Source: CBCXVS01 sp965178525 (GTDB lineage Bacteria > Tectomicrobia > Entotheonellia > Entotheonellales > Entotheonellaceae). From it: a stretch of 6,427 bases of DNA. Below the pieces are notes generated by a model that saw nothing but the letters and a program-made list of their open reading frames with translations, was not told the origin of the DNA and searched no databases. A program made the translations under genes and the position numbers. The stretch covers positions 1 to 6,427 of the forward strand of contig CBCXVS010000366.1 in the NCBI GenBank assembly GCA_965178525.1, given 5' to 3'. This document shows, in pieces, positions 1-6,189 of the stretch (positions within the stretch are counted from its first letter, which is position 1; each line of letters starts with the position of its first letter).

Positions 1-1587
1 GCCCAGGTGCTGGGCGCCTATCTAGAAGGTCACGCCTTCGAGTCGCTCAGCCAGGATGAGCAGCTCGACCGCGCCCGACGGCTGTTTCAGGAACGCGATG
101 TCTTAATGGTCTGGGACAATTTTGAAAGTGTCTTGGACACATTTGCTGACCTGGAAGCGGCGTCTGACGATGAGTCAATACCTATGGCCGTCTTGGGCTA
201 CACCACCGAGGAGCGTGCGCGGATTATCAATTTGTTTCGGGATTGGACAGCGGAGGCGACGGGACGCGGTCGCTTGTTAATCACCTGCCGGCCGGAGGAA
301 ACGGGATTGCCGGGTGTGCGTCGGATCGGGCTTGACGGGCTGGCTCGCCCTGACAGTTTGTATCTGTTGGCCCAGGTGTTGCGCAAGCGTGACCGGGCGC
401 TTGATGATGCACGGTTGACGCCGGAAAACCTCGACGTCTTGATTGATGTGCTGCAAGATCATCCGCTGTCGATCGAGCTAGTCGGCCCGCACTTGAAGGA
501 GCTAAGTCCAGAGCAGATTGTGGCCGACTTCCACAGACTATTGGAGCATTTTAGCGGCGATGCGGAGGTGGAGCGTAATCGCTCGCTGCTGGCGTCGCTG
601 CGCTTTTCGACTAGTCGGTTGAGTCAGCGGGCACAGGCTGCTCTGCCGTGGCTGGGGATGTTTCGTGGCGGTGTGTTCGAGCAGGTCTTGCTTGATGTGA
701 GTGAGATGGAGATGACCGAGTGGGATAGGGTGCGGGCGGAATTGGAAGCGACGGCGCTCGTGCGTGTGGAAACCGACATACGAGTTGGTGATCGCCCCTA
801 CTTGCGGTTCCACCCCACGCTGCCGTACGCGGTGGCTATCGAGCCAGCGACATCCGCCATGTCACCTTCGGCAGGTGCCAGGGGTGTGGAAGACTGGCGC
901 TACCGGCCCGACTCGGAAGCGGCTCGCCAGCGTTTCATCGCGGTTTACTATGTCTTACACAGGGCGATTGAACAAACCCTTCGCGGCTCGAACGCACGCA
1001 GTGGGATGGAGGTCCTGAGGCTGGAGGAGTCGAATGTCCGTACGGCGGTGCGCTGGGCTATTGAAGCAGACCAATTCGACGTTGCCACTACGATGGGCAA
1101 CACGTTTCGTAACTATCTAGAACGCTCGGCGCGGCTGCGCGAGCGGGACCAATGGTCGGCCTGGTTCGCCGAAGTGGCGACGCAAGTAACGTTTAGCGCG
1201 GCGGCAGCGGCGACGGAAACGGAGCGAGCTTGGTCGCTGTGCACACAGGGCCATGCTGTTGAAGCGATAGAGCGACTCGAAGCCCTCATCGACTGCCTGC
1301 GGCACACCGACGCATTTGATCCGGCATTTGAGTTAACCCTGACTCGGTCGATTCTCGGCCGTGTATACTACTCTGCTGGACATGCCACGCGGGCGATTGC
1401 AATCCTGGAAAAGGCGGTGGAGGATTGGGAGATGCTCGTCGGACAGGCTGTTGACCTGTCACCTTCTGAGACCATCAACGATTTGTTAAGAAGTGACGCG
1501 GAGGACGATCAACACAGGCGAAAAGCCGGTGCAGTGGAATTGGGCAACCTGTCCGTCGCCCTTGGTGATTTGGCCAACGCGCTGTGA
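1..1587 (+). CDS. STAND/NB-ARC-like NTPase with TPR start, 5'-partial, ends at in-frame TGA
   Basis: The frame is open from the first base, so the true start and the P-loop (Walker A) lie upstream; the GTG at 7 is just the first possible start codon. Visible motifs in order: a hydrophobic strand ending in Trp-Asp-Asn-Phe-Glu (Walker B, Asp at 115-117), a Leu-Leu-Ile-Thr-Cys-Arg strand near 274-291 (sensor-1-like Arg), and Asp-His-Pro-Leu-Ser-Ile-Glu near 457-477, equivalent to the GLPLA motif of NB-ARC ATPases. A winged-helix-like segment ends in Arg-Phe-His-Pro-Thr-Leu (about 808-825). From about 950 helical repeats of TPR type begin. STAND proteins are oligomerising switch ATPases in which the repeats sense a ligand and release an N-terminal effector. 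The effector is outside the window; CHAT-domain proteins of this layout exist, but that is inference. The stop cuts a TPR helix and the same frame continues downstream, so this is probably not the natural C-terminus. Confidence 0.85.
   Translation, partial: AQVLGAYLEGHAFESLSQDEQLDRARRLFQERDVLMVWDNFESVLDTFADLEAASDDESIPMAVLGYTTEERARIINLFRDWTAEATGRGRLLITCRPEETGLPGVRRIGLDGLARPDSLYLLAQVLRKRDRALDDARLTPENLDVLIDVLQDHPLSIELVGPHLKELSPEQIVADFHRLLEHFSGDAEVERNRSLLASLRFSTSRLSQRAQAALPWLGMFRGGVFEQVLLDVSEMEMTEWDRVRAELEATALVRVETDIRVGDRPYLRFHPTLPYAVAIEPATSAMSPSAGARGVEDWRYRPDSEAARQRFIAVYYVLHRAIEQTLRGSNARSGMEVLRLEESNVRTAVRWAIEADQFDVATTMGNTFRNYLERSARLRERDQWSAWFAEVATQVTFSAAAAATETERAWSLCTQGHAVEAIERLEALIDCLRHTDAFDPAFELTLTRSILGRVYYSAGHATRAIAILEKAVEDWEMLVGQAVDLSPSETINDLLRSDAEDDQHRRKAGAVELGNLSVALGDLANAL
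1585..1587 (+). other. In-frame TGA interrupting the TPR region
   Basis: The residues on both sides form one TPR helix-turn-helix, LANAL-stop-CAGRLDQAL, with no phase loss. A single substitution explains it, for example CGA (Arg) or TGG (Trp) to TGA. Frame and repeat spacing are intact, which argues against an indel. Nonsense mutation, recoding and sequencing error all remain possible. Confidence 0.85.
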
Positions 1588-1596
1588 TGTGCAGGA

Positions 1597-1620
1597 CGCC
1601 TCGATCAGGCCCTTGAGGCG
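1597..1620 (+). other. Hairpin 9 nt downstream of the in-frame TGA
   Basis: CGCCTCGA (1597-1604) pairs with TTGAGGCG (1613-1620), giving an 8-bp stem with one G-U pair around the 8-nt loop TCAGGCCC. No T-tract follows, so it is not a terminator. It lies inside coding sequence and could be a chance product of GC-rich codons. Its distance from the UGA is in the range of structures that promote stop-codon readthrough or, less likely, selenocysteine insertion. Confidence 0.45.
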
Positions 1621-1683
1621 GCGGAACGGGGCGTTGAAATCGATCGCGAACTAGGACATGAGCGGGAGGCTGCCTCTAGGCTC

Positions 1684-2739
1684 GTGCAGACTGCCCAAAT
1701 CCTCGTGGAACAAGGTCGGTACCTTGAGGCCGACACCCACTACGATCAAGCCCTGCAAGCTGCCCGACGTGTTGGTGACAAGGACCTGGAAGGAACAGCG
1801 CTGCAGCATCAAGGTGGTTTGGCCGACGACATGAACCAATACAACCGCGCCACCGATCTCTACACACAGGCCCTGAAACTGTTCCAGGACGCGAACGACG
1901 ATGGCGCTGTCATGCAGACCTGTAACTTGCTCGGTGTGGTCGAAGACAAGCAGGGTCGTCTTTCGGAAGCCAGGTCGTGGTACGAGCGTTCGCATGAGAT
2001 TGCGAAGCGCCGGGGCGACTTCCAGGCACTCGGCGCTGCCGCACATAATATCGGCATCGTGTGCCAACTAAACGGCAAAGCGGCGCGACAGCGGGGTGAC
2101 GAGACGATGGCGCAACAGCAATTTGCCGAGGCCGAACGGTCGCTTCAGGAAAGCCTGGAACTGGCGGTCGAGCGTCGAAACCAGCCGGGTGAGGCCCGTT
2201 CACGGAGCCAGTTGGCCCAGCTCTACCTGGTGACCGGCGAACTTGACAAGGCGGAAGCGCACGCCCACCAGGCGCGACAGATCATGGAAAACTTGGCTAT
2301 GAAGGAAGTCGCCATCAACTACGCAACCCTCGCCAACATCGCCCGCGCCCGAGGCGACGCGTCACAGGCAGCCCAATGGGAGGCCAGGCGAGATGAGGCG
2401 AGAGCAGAACTGACCCGTCGGGCTCAGGGTGGCGATACATCCGGTGTGAACCTCTCACAGCAGATGATTGAGGCCATCACCCAGCTTGCCGTTGCCTGTA
2501 TACAAGCCGGTCTGAACGGCTCAGCACTCTCCTCCGATGCCGAGTCCGCCGTGGCTCAGCTCCAGCAATCGGATGCCGGTCCGTTGCCGTCGCTGGGTCC
2601 CTACCTGCGTCGCCTTACCACTGGGCCAGCGGACGAAACCCTCGCTGCCCTAGCCTCGCCTCCTGCCGACCTGCCCCCGCCGCTACCTCAGCGCTTCGCC
2701 CAACTGCGTGACGCCGTTCGCGAAGCTGACGGGGGCTAA
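1684..2739 (+). CDS. TPR-repeat protein: C-terminal part of the interrupted STAND gene
   Basis: This is in the same frame as the preceding gene. Codons 1588-1683 between the TGA and this GTG also read as good TPR sequence (AGRLDQALEAAERGVEIDRE), so GTG 1684 is merely the first in-frame start after the stop. It has no well-placed ribosome binding site; a GGAGG lies 14 nt upstream, too far for a good match. About six TPR units of roughly 40 residues follow, of the kinesin-light-chain-like type, with recurring Gly-Arg/Glu-Leu-x-x-Ala and Ala-Leu-x-Leu patterns. The fourth unit is lengthened by an insertion. From about residue 240 a repeat-free tail, rich in Pro and Leu near its end (PPADLPPPLPQRF), finishes at TAA. 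TPRs are protein-interaction superhelices; in STAND ATPases they usually form the sensor. Whether this half is made as a separate protein, by readthrough, or not at all cannot be told from sequence. It has no catalytic motif. Confidence 0.75.
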   Translation: MQTAQILVEQGRYLEADTHYDQALQAARRVGDKDLEGTALQHQGGLADDMNQYNRATDLYTQALKLFQDANDDGAVMQTCNLLGVVEDKQGRLSEARSWYERSHEIAKRRGDFQALGAAAHNIGIVCQLNGKAARQRGDETMAQQQFAEAERSLQESLELAVERRNQPGEARSRSQLAQLYLVTGELDKAEAHAHQARQIMENLAMKEVAINYATLANIARARGDASQAAQWEARRDEARAELTRRAQGGDTSGVNLSQQMIEAITQLAVACIQAGLNGSALSSDAESAVAQLQQSDAGPLPSLGPYLRRLTTGPADETLAALASPPADLPPPLPQRFAQLRDAVREADGG

Positions 2740-2759
2740 GTCAACGCTGTGGCTCGAGA

Positions 2760-2788
2760 TAGACAGGATGACAAAGAGCGTTTAAGAT
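2760..2788 (+). promoter_or_regulatory. Predicted sigma70-type promoter for the deaminase
   Basis: TAGACA at 2760-2765 matches 5 of 6 bases of the -35 consensus. TAAGAT at 2783-2788 matches 4 of 6 of the -10 consensus. The spacer is exactly 17 bp. The predicted start near 2795 would give a leader of about 30 nt containing the ribosome binding site. It sits between the TPR stop and the deaminase, suggesting the deaminase is transcribed separately from the interrupted gene. Confidence 0.45.
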
Positions 2789-2810
2789 GCTGATGCAGTT
2801 CTGTTGTCAA

Positions 2811-2816
2811 GAGGAG
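2811..2816 (+). promoter_or_regulatory. Ribosome binding site of the deaminase
   Basis: GAGGAG lies 7 nt before the ATG at 2824. This fixes the start and excludes the overlapping reading frames that begin at 2787 and 2804. Confidence 0.75.
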
Positions 2817-2823
2817 ACATCAC

Positions 2824-3276
2824 ATGCCGACGGATCACGAATACTTTATGCGTATCGCACTCGAAGAGGCGGAGCGAAGCGCCGCCGAGGGCAATGCTGC
2901 CGTCGGCTCGATCATTGTCGATGGGGAAACCGTGGTCGCACGCGGCGGCAATTTGGTTGCGTCAAACTCCGATCCCACCGCCCATGCCGAAACCGTGGCG
3001 CTGCGCCACGCCGGAGAGGTCTTACAGCGCACCGATTTCTCGGGCATGACGCTTTATACCACGTTTGAGCCATGCCCCATGTGCGGTGGGGCGATACTTG
3101 CCAGCGGGATCAGCACGCTGGTGATGGGAGCGCGGCATGAGCCGGCGCGGAGCAGTTGGGGTGAGTATACGGTTGAACGTTTGCTCGACTTGACGAACTG
3201 CACGGACCAAATCACCGTGGTAACCGGTATCTTGACCCAAGAATGCGCCGATATTCGGAACCTGGAAGCTTCATGA
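2824..3276 (+). CDS. Zinc-dependent nucleoside/nucleobase deaminase (CDA/TadA fold)
   Basis: A complete 150-residue protein, normal length for the family. The zinc site is intact: His54-Ala-Glu56 (His ligand and the Glu proton shuttle) in Asp-Pro-Thr-Ala-His-Ala-Glu, and Pro83-Cys84-Pro-Met-Cys87 with the two Cys ligands, followed by Gly-Gly-Ala-Ile. Val-Gly-Ser-Ile-Ile-Val (27-32) is the usual first strand of the fold. Enzymes of this family hydrolytically deaminate cytosine, guanine, related nucleosides, or adenosine-34 of tRNA-Arg (TadA), in the cytoplasm. DPTAHAE and the PCPMC context resemble TadA, but the C-terminal third (GARHEPARSSWGEYTVERLLD) looks more like stand-alone guanine or cytosine deaminases, so the substrate is left open. 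The DUF433 fragment follows 25 bp downstream and may share its transcript. Family assignment is secure; specificity is not. Confidence 0.92.
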   Translation: MPTDHEYFMRIALEEAERSAAEGNAAVGSIIVDGETVVARGGNLVASNSDPTAHAETVALRHAGEVLQRTDFSGMTLYTTFEPCPMCGGAILASGISTLVMGARHEPARSSWGEYTVERLLDLTNCTDQITVVTGILTQECADIRNLEAS

Positions 3277-3301
3277 TGTTGAAACGGCCCTGCATTCGTC
3301 A

Positions 3302-3484
3302 ATGAGGCACGACATAGTGGCACCCAAGCAGACGATAAAAATACTCGGCCGATACATGGTCGCGGATCCCGAGATTTGCCACGGTCAGCCGACATTTCGT
3401 GGCACGCGAATTTTCGTAGCCGATGTGCTCGACCAAGTCGCCAATGGTTTAGATGGGGTGCGGCTCGATGAATATTCCGGATGA
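3302..3484 (+). CDS. DUF433 (VapB-like antitoxin family) protein, C-terminally truncated
   Basis: The 60-residue product carries the hallmark of DUF433: Leu-Gly-Arg-Tyr-Met-Val-Ala-Asp-Pro-Glu-Ile-Cys-His-Gly-Gln-Pro-Thr-Phe-Arg-Gly-Thr-Arg, then VADVLDQVANG. DUF433 proteins are small DNA-binding-like proteins often encoded next to a PIN-like DUF5615 toxin. Relatives usually continue for another 15-25 residues with a helix of the form EAIAEAVRLA. Here the match breaks down after VANG (LDGVRLDEYSG, then TGA), and no other frame downstream restores the tail. No ribosome binding site precedes ATG 3302; ATG 3356 is an alternative but would remove the conserved LGRY. No toxin gene follows. I infer a decaying or truncated orphan antitoxin gene; it could still be a short expressed protein. 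Confidence 0.65.
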   Translation: MRHDIVAPKQTIKILGRYMVADPEICHGQPTFRGTRIFVADVLDQVANGLDGVRLDEYSG

Positions 3485-3548
3485 AAATATGATCAAAAGT
3501 CAGCGACAGCTCCTGCACGGAAATACCGGCATCATCGCTTGACCCCTT

Positions 3549-3583
3549 ATTCCGCATTCCGCATTCCGCATTCCGCATTCCGC
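3549..3583. repeat. Tandem heptamer array, five perfect ATTCCGC copies
   Basis: Five head-to-tail copies of ATTCCGC without mismatch occupy the gap between the convergent DUF433 and transporter genes. The reverse-strand unit is GCGGAAT. Short intergenic heptamer arrays are known from cyanobacteria (the STRR sequences) and other large environmental genomes; their role is unsettled. This array starts 65 bp after the DUF433 stop and ends 20 bp past the transporter stop. Confidence 0.95.
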
Positions 3584-3603
3584 AGCATGTGCGCGACGCC
3601 GTA

Positions 3604-5175
3604 CTATGGTGCGGGCGGCGTGTGGCGGGCGCGGCGGAAAAAAGGGACCAGAACGAGGCCACACAGCGAGGTGACGATAAAGAGGGCCGAGGCATCATTG
3701 AACGCCAAGATGAGGGCCTCATGCTGGATCAGACGGCCGAGGAGAACCTTGGCGTGAAGCGAGGCCGGCACGGCGCTGCCCATCTGCGTGGCAACCGTCT
3801 CAAAGGTTTGTAAAGCCTGTTGCGTGCCGATCTCGGTGAGCTGCTGCGTCTCGGCCAACCGGGCTTGGCGTACCTGCAGGCGTTGATCCAAAATGGCGGC
3901 CAGCAGCGCCACACTCAAGGCGCCTCCCAAGGTGATAGACAGGTTGAGCACAGTGGTCGCCCCTTTTCCTCGCGCCGGATCGAACGCGCTAATCCCAATC
4001 GGGTAGAGGACAGAATAGGTGAAACCCAGCCCTAAGCCGCGCCCGAAGTAGATGATCAGGAGGACAAAGCTGGTGAAGCGCAAATCCGCATAGAGCATGA
4101 GCAGGCCGAAGGCGCCATAGCACAGATATCCCAGCGCCATCAAGGGCCGGTGATCGATGTAATCGCTGGCCCAGCCGGTAAAGGAGGTGCAGAGCACCAA
4201 GAAGGCGGAGCTGGGGAACATGATCATGGCCGCTTGTTGCACCGAGAGGTCGTAGAGGCGCTGTAGAAACAGGGAGAGCAGAAAGGGCCCGCCCGAGAAC
4301 ATCGCCCCGGCGATCAGGCTCAACACCACGGCGAGCACATAGGGCGGACTGCGAAACGCGCTCAAATCCACCATTGGAGTTTTCACCTGGGGTTCGACAA
4401 TGAGAAACGCCACGAGCGAAACCCCGCAAATGGCAAAGAGCGTCATGATGGCGGTCGATCCCCAGCCTTCACGCTGGCCATTGCTGAGCGCAATCAACAG
4501 TGTGATCAGGGCCGTGCTCAAGGTGATAAAGCCGCCCCAATCAAAGGGCACGCCGCGTTCCCGGGGAGAGGGGCGGATGACAAAAATGGTAATGAGGAGG
4601 GCTATGATACCGACGGGCAGATTGGCGTAAAAGGCGGCCCGCCAGCTCAACTGCTCGGCCAAGATGCCGCCCAGGGGGATGCCGGTGAGCGAGCCGCACG
4701 ACGCCCCCATACCCCAGATGGCCGTGCCGAGACCGCGCTTTTCCAGCGGGTAGAGATCGAGCATGATGAGCATGGTCACCGGCATGATGACGCCCCCGCC
4801 AATCCCTTGAATGACGCGGAAAACCATGAGAACGCCGACGCTCTGCACCATGCCGCAAATCACGGAGCTGATGGTAAACACCAGCAGGGCGTAAATGTAG
4901 ATTTGCCGGGCGCCCAGGACGCGGGCCAGCCAGGCCGTGATGGGAATGACCACGGCATTGGCCAACATATAGCTGGTGACGACCCAGCGAATGGTAATGA
5001 CATCCGTGCCCAGCCCGCTCATCATCTTGGGGATGACCACGTTGATGACATGGCTATTGAGCACGCTCATATAGCCACCCAAGACGATCGAGACCATGGC
5101 CCAGGCGCGATACGTCGATGAAATCGTCTCCGGCGCGCTTGGCGCCGAGACCACGGAGGTGGAACGTGTACGCAT
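3604..5175 (-). CDS. DHA2-family MFS transporter (EmrB/QacA-like, 14 TM)
   Basis: A complete 523-residue inner-membrane protein, typical length for 14-helix DHA2 exporters. Features: a polar N-terminus (1-22); TM1 with LNSHVINVVIP (39-49), the motif D1 position; a loop WLARVLGARQ (82-91), a variant of motif A; Arg120-x-x-Gln-Gly-x-Gly-Gly-Gly (motif B); GSLTGIPLGG (161-170) at the motif C position; and SWRAAFYANLPVG (177-189), typical of DHA2. The polar stretch near 430-490 followed by EALILAFNDASALF matches the loop and last helix of EmrB-type proteins. Such proteins export drugs or hydrophobic compounds in exchange for protons. Motif D1 has Asn40 where Asp is usual, and motif C lacks the usual GP, so mechanism and substrate are uncertain. 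The ATG at 5175 has only a weak purine stretch (GAGATGGG) upstream. It has its own promoter and a possible operator. No EmrA-like adaptor gene is present. Confidence 0.92.
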   Translation of the reverse strand: MRTRSTSVVSAPSAPETISSTYRAWAMVSIVLGGYMSVLNSHVINVVIPKMMSGLGTDVITIRWVVTSYMLANAVVIPITAWLARVLGARQIYIYALLVFTISSVICGMVQSVGVLMVFRVIQGIGGGVIMPVTMLIMLDLYPLEKRGLGTAIWGMGASCGSLTGIPLGGILAEQLSWRAAFYANLPVGIIALLITIFVIRPSPRERGVPFDWGGFITLSTALITLLIALSNGQREGWGSTAIMTLFAICGVSLVAFLIVEPQVKTPMVDLSAFRSPPYVLAVVLSLIAGAMFSGGPFLLSLFLQRLYDLSVQQAAMIMFPSSAFLVLCTSFTGWASDYIDHRPLMALGYLCYGAFGLLMLYADLRFTSFVLLIIYFGRGLGLGFTYSVLYPIGISAFDPARGKGATTVLNLSITLGGALSVALLAAILDQRLQVRQARLAETQQLTEIGTQQALQTFETVATQMGSAVPASLHAKVLLGRLIQHEALILAFNDASALFIVTSLCGLVLVPFFRRARHTPPAP

Positions 5176-5207
5176 GAGCCCATCTCGCTCGTTATGGACG
5201 CTGCACG

Positions 5208-5225
5208 GCCCGCTACGCCGCGGGC
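5208..5225. other. GC-rich hairpin in the transporter leader
   Basis: GCCCGC (5208-5213) and GCGGGC (5220-5225) form a 6-bp stem with a 6-nt loop, about 33-50 nt before the transporter ATG. Read on the + strand it is followed by AAATTTTT (5226-5233), resembling an intrinsic terminator, but no + strand gene ends here. Read on the - strand it sits in the transporter 5' leader with no T-tract after it. Confidence 0.4.
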
Positions 5226-5233
5226 AAATTTTT

Positions 5234-5253
5234 GATACAAGACGTACCGTATC
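5234..5253. promoter_or_regulatory. Operator-like imperfect palindrome over the transporter start site
   Basis: A 20-bp element with outer arms GATAC and GTATC; 7 of 10 positions of the half-sites are symmetric. It begins 3 bp downstream of the -10 box on the transporter strand and so covers the expected transcription start. Many TetR-type repressors of efflux genes bind palindromes of this size and position. No regulator gene is present in the window, so the assignment is inference. Confidence 0.4.
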
Positions 5254-5256
5254 GGA

Positions 5257-5284
5257 ATTATAGCGTGACGCGGTGACTTTGCAA
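5257..5284 (-). promoter_or_regulatory. Predicted sigma70 promoter of the transporter
   Basis: On the - strand, TTGCAA (5284-5279, 4 of 6 to the -35 consensus) and a perfect TATAAT (5262-5257) are separated by 16 bp. The predicted start near 5250 gives a leader of about 75 nt. This promoter lies between the hydrolase stop and the transporter start, so the transporter can be expressed on its own. Confidence 0.6.
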
Positions 5285-5336
5285 TCAGAATGTGCCCCAT
5301 GGCGCTACGGACCGTTGCAGCGCGCCCAACCTGACG

Positions 5337-6176
5337 TCATGGCAGATAACGGCGCACCGCGTCAAGAAAACCTTCCGGGTTTTCTTCAAAGACCATGTGC
5401 GCGGCCTGCGGCACTTCCGCCAATTGCGCCTTGGGAAGCGTATCGAGCATCCGCTGCGCCACCTCCGGGCTTAAGAGATCCGTCTCTGTACCGCGTACGA
5501 TCAGCGTGGGGCAGGTGATTTGGGGCAGTTTCGGCCACAAATCTTCCGCTGGCGCACCCGTGCCATTGCGGCTTTGCTCCCGAATGGCGAGATCGTACCG
5601 CCAGCCGATCTGGCCATCGGACAACGTCTGGGTGGCATAGTGTAAACGCCGGCGCAGCACGGCATCGGAGGCGAAACGGTTCTGCCGGTTCATGTAGGCG
5701 ACGACCGCGTCAAAGGAGTCGAACGTTTCGGGAACGGCTTGAATCTCTTGTTTAATCCGCGCCGCGCCGCGCGGATCGATGGTCGGACCGACGTCCACGA
5801 TGATCAGTTGCGCGACATGCTCGGGGTAGCGGGCCGTAAAGGCCATACTATTGCGCCCGCCCATGGAATGCCCCACGAGAATGCAGGGGGGCAGGTTGAG
5901 CGCGTCGCGGAATGCGGCGAGATCATCGACATAGGCCTGGGTCGAATAATTGCCATCCGGCGCCCATGCGCTGTCGCCGCGTCCACGCTGGTCCAGGGCC
6001 AGCACATGATAGTGCGGACAGAACGCCGCCGACACATCGTCCCAAGAGTGCGCATGGCCTCGGAGCCCATGCAATAGCACCATTGGGGGCTGCCCATCGT
6101 TGCCCCAATCCAGATAGTGGAGCTTGAGGCCGTTGACCGTCACCGTCTTATCCTGGGGTTGCACTTGCGTTGCCAT
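5337..6176 (-). CDS. Alpha/beta-fold hydrolase
   Basis: A complete 279-residue cytoplasmic protein with no signal peptide. Motifs: LLHGLRG (34-40, oxyanion-hole HG), DQRGRGDS (62-69), the nucleophile elbow Gly-His-Ser104-Met-Gly-Gly, acid Asp233 in RGTETDLLS, and His260 in AAHMVFEENPEGF. All three catalytic residues are in place and a helical cap lies between about 132 and 215. The family includes esterases, epoxide hydrolases, haloalkane dehalogenases and C-C bond hydrolases. DQRGRGDS and the GHSMGG elbow favour an esterase or C-C hydrolase-like enzyme over a dehalogenase, but the substrate cannot be named. The start is supported by an AGGAG 8 nt upstream. The transporter follows on the same strand after 161 bp with its own promoter; readthrough from this gene is possible because no terminator is seen between them. 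Confidence 0.93.
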   Translation of the reverse strand: MATQVQPQDKTVTVNGLKLHYLDWGNDGQPPMVLLHGLRGHAHSWDDVSAAFCPHYHVLALDQRGRGDSAWAPDGNYSTQAYVDDLAAFRDALNLPPCILVGHSMGGRNSMAFTARYPEHVAQLIIVDVGPTIDPRGAARIKQEIQAVPETFDSFDAVVAYMNRQNRFASDAVLRRRLHYATQTLSDGQIGWRYDLAIREQSRNGTGAPAEDLWPKLPQITCPTLIVRGTETDLLSPEVAQRMLDTLPKAQLAEVPQAAHMVFEENPEGFLDAVRRYLP

Positions 6177-6184
6177 TGCGGTAT

Positions 6185-6189
6185 CTCCT
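6185..6189 (-). promoter_or_regulatory. Ribosome binding site of the hydrolase
   Basis: AGGAG on the - strand, 8 nt before the ATG at 6176. A strong match that settles the start codon. Confidence 0.8.

Noticed and set aside
1585..1587. Alternative genetic code reading TGA as an amino acid
   Set aside because: The deaminase, DUF433 and hydrolase genes all end with TGA where a stop is expected or acceptable, and no other gene contains an internal TGA.
1585..1620. Selenocysteine insertion at the in-frame TGA
   Set aside because: The hairpin lacks a clear SECIS loop sequence, and a TPR helix is not a redox site. A nonsense change or sequencing error is simpler.
2787..3068. Alternative + strand frames beginning at 2787 and 2804
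   Set aside because: They overlap the deaminase in other frames and give Arg-rich, low-complexity products; the GAGGAG site fits only the ATG at 2824.
3549..3583. CRISPR-like array
   Set aside because: The units are 7 bp and directly adjacent, with no spacers.
3054..3722. 222-codon open frame on the - strand across the deaminase and the transporter end
   Set aside because: It runs antisense to the well-supported deaminase, overlaps the transporter end, crosses the heptamer array and has no recognisable motif; it is a shadow frame.
3989..4429. 146-codon - strand frame inside the transporter gene
   Set aside because: It overlaps the transporter in another frame and has no motif or supported start.
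4807..5121. 104-codon + strand frame rich in His, Asp and Asn
   Set aside because: It is antisense to the transporter; the composition is the mirror of hydrophobic transmembrane codons.
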